Virus record (IMG/VR): IMGVR_UViG_3300044653_000035
Span: 1 to 47,988 of that record
Length of the DNA stretch: 47,988 bases
DNA from: a virus
Reading direction: 5' to 3' (one strand)
Part shown: positions 46,383 through 47,988 of the stretch, in pieces
Numbering within the stretch: the stretch's first letter is position 1
Layout of the letters: each line of letters begins with the position of its first letter
The notes under the pieces: model-generated
Seen by the model: only the letters and a program-made list of their open reading frames with translations
What the model was told of the DNA's origin: nothing
The model's database searches: none
Made by a program: the position numbers and the translations under genes

Positions 46383-47084
46383 ATGAAGAAGCGTGGCAGT
46401 GTGTTGCAATCCGACATTCCCAAGATGATTCCAAATCCTGCTTATTTCAGCGATGAAGTGGTCAAAAGGCGTCTCGATCAATTTAAGAGTTCTTTGGCGG
46501 GATGGGGTGAATCTCCAGAAGATTACTTTCCCGCTGATTACGGCAAGGAGCTTCCCGAAGCTGGAGGCTGGATCATGCTCCTGCTATCTGTACGAGTGGG
46601 TAAGGCTGTGGGTGAGACTGTCAAGAAAATCACGGTCCCCCACTTGTCCATCTGGTACGCCACGCCGACGACAATTCTTTGCGGTAAGCAGTTTGATGGG
46701 GTCAAGTTGCCGATGCACCAAGCCATCATTCGTACACTCGATGGAGATGTGCACGTATGGCCACATGAATACACAAAGGTTGATCTCGCTAAGTATTTGG
46801 AATTCACGGATGGAGAGGGACTTCATATTCGTTTTCTTCATCCAGAAACCGGCGGATTCGACGAAAACAAACTGCATTACATCCGCTCGCGGGGCATATC
46901 TGAGGCCGAGGCCAAGCGGTGGCTCCTACCAGAGTTAAACAATCCAAACTTCTGCTATTTCGAATTTGATTCCGAGATTACGGAAGTCTTTGGGGAGGGC
47001 TATGGGATGCCTTACCTGACAAGGATCAATCACCAGCGCCGTCGCGCTTCTGCAACAAGTGTGACCGCCCCCGCAGCAGACTGA
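46383..47084 (+). CDS. Hypothetical protein with SufBD-like motif
   Basis: The 233-residue product has AGGAGG just upstream of ATG 46383. The N-terminal part looks enzymatic or regulatory (EAGGWIMLLLSVRVGKAVGE, TVPHLSIWYATPTTILCG), and the C-terminal part has LHYIRSRGISEAEAKRWLL, a sequence resembling the end of SufB/SufD proteins. The match is too short to claim function. It ends with a basic tail. Unknown role. Confidence 0.55.
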   Translation: MKKRGSVLQSDIPKMIPNPAYFSDEVVKRRLDQFKSSLAGWGESPEDYFPADYGKELPEAGGWIMLLLSVRVGKAVGETVKKITVPHLSIWYATPTTILCGKQFDGVKLPMHQAIIRTLDGDVHVWPHEYTKVDLAKYLEFTDGEGLHIRFLHPETGGFDENKLHYIRSRGISEAEAKRWLLPELNNPNFCYFEFDSEITEVFGEGYGMPYLTRINHQRRRASATSVTAPAAD

Positions 47085-47105
47085 GGCGGGGTAGAGGAGG
47101 AAACG

Positions 47106-47336
47106 ATGCCGAGAATGGTTGAACGCATTTGCGCAAACAACGAGTGCCGAACGATTTTTCAGGCTCGCGTTGCTGACGTGGCGCGAGGGTGGGCTAAGTT
47201 CTGCTCCAAGTCCTGCAAGGCGGTAGTGCAGGAATCAAGGACGCATCAGTACCGCAACCACATCCGCCGAGAGGATTCAGGCGATTGCATTGGGCATCCA
47301 TTCGAGAGCGGATATTTCGGTCATGGGCAGGAATAG
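47106..47336 (+). CDS. Small zinc-finger protein
   Basis: The 76-residue product has ICANNECRTIFQARVADVAR and RGWAKFCSKSCKAVVQES: C-x4-C and C-x3-C spacing around a basic helix, like several phage zinc fingers. It lies just before the Mom-like gene. Probably binds metal, and perhaps DNA. Function unknown. Confidence 0.65.
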   Translation: MPRMVERICANNECRTIFQARVADVARGWAKFCSKSCKAVVQESRTHQYRNHIRREDSGDCIGHPFESGYFGHGQE

Positions 47337-47385
47337 ACAAATCTCGCCCCCGCCCGGATTCGGCATAGGGACAAGGAGGGAAGGA

Positions 47386-47853
47386 TTGCAGATTAGACGC
47401 GCACAACCGAGCGAAACGCGAGAGTTGAAGGACTGGATCGCAGCGCATCACTATCTGCACTATTGTCCGCCAGGATTTGTGAACCTCTTTGAGTTCATCG
47501 AAGGGAAAGAGTTGATCGGGGGAATGCTACTCGGGCGTCCTATCGCAAAGCAATACAATCCCGACAAGGTTCTCCAGTTGCACCGCATGTTCTTTGTGGA
47601 CCAAACGGAGCGTTTTGTTGAGAGTCACGGCCTCGCTCTGATGAGAAAGCATGTGCGGACGTGGATGCCGCGGATCAAGGGGTTGCTCTCGTACAGCGAT
47701 CCATCCGTGGGACACGAAGGAACAGTCTACGAGGCCGACAACTGGTGCGAACTCGGCATGACCGACGAGGGTTGGGGAAAGGGTTGGGAGTCAAGGGACG
47801 GGCGCACCGGCGAAAAGAAGAGCAAGAAAATGCGATGGTTTAGGACGCCGTAG
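47386..47853 (+). CDS. Mom-like GNAT acetyltransferase-fold protein
   Basis: The product is 155 residues starting at TTG 47386, six bases after AAGGAGG. The sequence follows the GNAT fold (FVNLFEFIEGKELIGGMLLG, KVLQLHRMFFVDQTERFVES) and ends with LLSYSDPSVGHEGTVYEADN followed by WCELGMTDEG. This SY-x-DP-x2-GH-x-GT-x-Y-x-A-x-NW pattern matches my memory of Mom-family proteins, which add a methylcarbamoyl group to adenine and protect phage DNA from restriction. An ATG at 47323 would overlap the upstream gene. No co-activator gene such as Mu Com was identified. Confidence 0.65.
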   Translation: MQIRRAQPSETRELKDWIAAHHYLHYCPPGFVNLFEFIEGKELIGGMLLGRPIAKQYNPDKVLQLHRMFFVDQTERFVESHGLALMRKHVRTWMPRIKGLLSYSDPSVGHEGTVYEADNWCELGMTDEGWGKGWESRDGRTGEKKSKKMRWFRTP

Positions 47854-47861
47854 CCGCGCTG

Positions 47862-47988
47862 ACCCTGCGGCATAGCCTACCAAGGAGACGGAAATGAACA
47901 GCAAAGAGATACGAGCATTTTCGATGAAGCATGATACTGACCTTCCACCGGAAATCGCCTTGCCCCTAAAGCAAGCGCAGATGCTCCG
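47862..47988. repeat. Terminal direct repeat, right copy
   Basis: This copy is identical to positions 1-127 and joins the right end to the left end. The spacing preserves the early operon across the join, with the Mom-like gene leading into the gene at 33. Confidence 0.95.
47894..47988 (+). CDS. Partial second copy of the gene at 33 (truncated by window end)
   Basis: The first 95 bases of the gene at 33-680, including ATG and upstream AAGGAG, are repeated here and cut by the end of the window. This is the repeat artefact and not a second gene. Confidence 0.9.
   Translation, partial: MNSKEIRAFSMKHDTDLPPEIALPLKQAQML

Noticed and set aside
1-47988. Temperate lifestyle
   Set aside because: I see no integrase, excisionase, attachment-site pair or classic repressor. 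The tandem helix-turn-helix protein alone is not enough to claim lysogeny.

Overview
The window is a complete genome of a tailed bacteriophage. Its last 127 bases repeat its first 127 bases exactly, so it is a circular or circularly permuted molecule of about 47,861 bp. The virion genes fit a short-tailed (podovirus-like) phage: terminase, a large P22-like portal, scaffold, capsid, a head-tail connector candidate, internal/ejection-type proteins, tail fibres and lysis genes are present, but there is no tape-measure protein, tail tube or sheath. No integrase was recognised, nor any DNA or RNA polymerase or replicative helicase. The host is probably Gram-negative. Several phage proteins carry Sec signal peptides ending in A-x-A followed by Gln, and one tailspike carries a chitobiase C-terminal-like domain. 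Both habits remind me of Acidobacteriota, but that host guess is an inference.

The genome has two transcription arms that diverge from one small palindromic promoter region at 38350-38381. The minus-strand arm runs from 38328 down to 2894. In order of transcription it encodes a zinc-ribbon/PD-(D/E)XK endonuclease, small proteins, terminase small and large subunits, accessory small proteins, portal, scaffold, major capsid protein (with its own candidate promoter), an endonuclease VII-like HNH protein, a GroES-like co-chaperonin, connector and neck proteins, a 1559-residue tail protein and internal virion proteins. Then come four consecutive fibre/spike-like proteins, small membrane proteins and a lysis cassette ending in a lambda-type endolysin.

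The plus-strand arm runs from 38386 to the end and, through the circular junction, from 1 to 2915. It is a dense string of small early genes, many overlapping by ATGA or GTGA. It encodes zinc-binding proteins, a tandem helix-turn-helix protein, a Lar-like protein, a RecE-like exonuclease with a partner protein, a DUF1376-like replication protein, a VRR-NUC nuclease, a Mom-like acetyltransferase and a C5 cytosine methyltransferase carrying a DnaJ-type zinc insert. The two arms converge on a perfect 7-bp inverted repeat that contains both stop codons.

The most unusual region is 6216-13874. The fibre/spike-like proteins here look as if they are exported: three have clear N-terminal Sec signal peptides, and the fourth has the same sequence but no ordinary start codon. 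All four mature parts have an even number of cysteines (6, 22, 8 and 18) at far higher density than the other virion proteins. Virions normally assemble in the cytoplasm, so a cassette of secreted, possibly disulfide-bonded fibre, SGNH-hydrolase, lectin-like and beta-helix proteins deserves a second look. An HNH endonuclease gene sits antisense between two of them.
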